Assembly (NCBI GenBank): GCA_947589465.1
Contig: CANQAE010000001.1
Location: forward strand, 25,766-89,765
Length of the DNA: 64,000 bases
Direction: 5' to 3'
Source: an uncultured Clostridia bacterium
GTDB taxonomy: Bacteria > Bacillota > Clostridia > Christensenellales > Pumilibacteraceae
Positions 63,980-64,000 of the stretch are shown here, piece by piece. Numbering within the stretch: position 1 is the stretch's first letter; every line of letters starts with the position of its first letter. The notes beneath the pieces were generated by a model that had not been told where the DNA came from, ran no database searches, and saw nothing but the letters and a program-made list of their open reading frames with translations. The position numbers were made by a program, and so were the translations under genes.

Positions 63980-64000
63980 GTCAATAATAGGCATGAGGGG

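Overview
The window reads as a chromosomal segment of a low-to-mid GC Gram-positive anaerobe (Bacillota, most like Clostridia, probably an uncultivated gut-type lineage). Reasons seen in the sequence: the full S10-spc-alpha ribosomal operon in Firmicutes order (including zinc-type S14, adk-map-KOW protein-infA-rpmJ), strong GGAGG ribosome binding sites, consensus TTGACA/TATAAT promoters, oxygen-sensitive ThiH in the thiamine operon, BspA-type leucine-rich-repeat surface proteins and lipobox lipoproteins. The taxonomic placement is inference; no rRNA gene is present.

Layout. 0-4 kb: a PflX-like radical SAM enzyme, an overlapping pair of unrecognised genes (the second with a nuclease-like D...ExK signature) and a beta-CASP-like metallo-beta-lactamase protein. 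4-10.3 kb: NhaC-type antiporter (minus), an ABC exporter half-transporter (plus) and a large BspA-type lipoprotein (minus). 10.4-15.6 kb: TPP riboswitch with attenuator followed by thiSFGH-thiE-thiC, a thiazole/pyrimidine/coupling set for anaerobic thiamine synthesis. 15.7-21 kb: cysS with a MarR-type regulator, cardiolipin synthase, a frameshifted membrane-protein gene and mscL. 21.3-37.1 kb: the S10-spc-alpha operon with secY, adk, map, infA and rpoA, closed by a clear terminator. 37.1-45.6 kb: InlB/LRR membrane protein, alanine dehydrogenase, zinc-ribbon membrane protein, a pseudopilin-LRR fusion, rpsF-ssb-rpsR, an ABC-F protein and a CDF metal transporter. 45.7-57.4 kb: aspS-DUF1292, an esterase, the str operon (rpsL-rpsG-fusA, then tuf), a YjzC-like small protein, mazG-dus and dnaN.

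57.4-64 kb is the accessory-looking part. It begins with an intact tRNA-Thr(CGT) flanked on both sides by broken tRNA-Thr copies into which members of a short GC-rich repeat family have been inserted at exact tRNA positions. Next comes a four-gene operon of lipoproteins that combine tandem Cys/His repeats, a small beta domain and a thioredoxin-like domain with a CxxC motif. This module is bracketed by two nearly identical 34-36 bp perfect hairpins. I regard the lipoprotein operon and the interrupted tRNA copies as the two most promising undescribed features.

Limits: all names come from reading motifs and family resemblance by eye; no database search, folding program or codon statistics was run.
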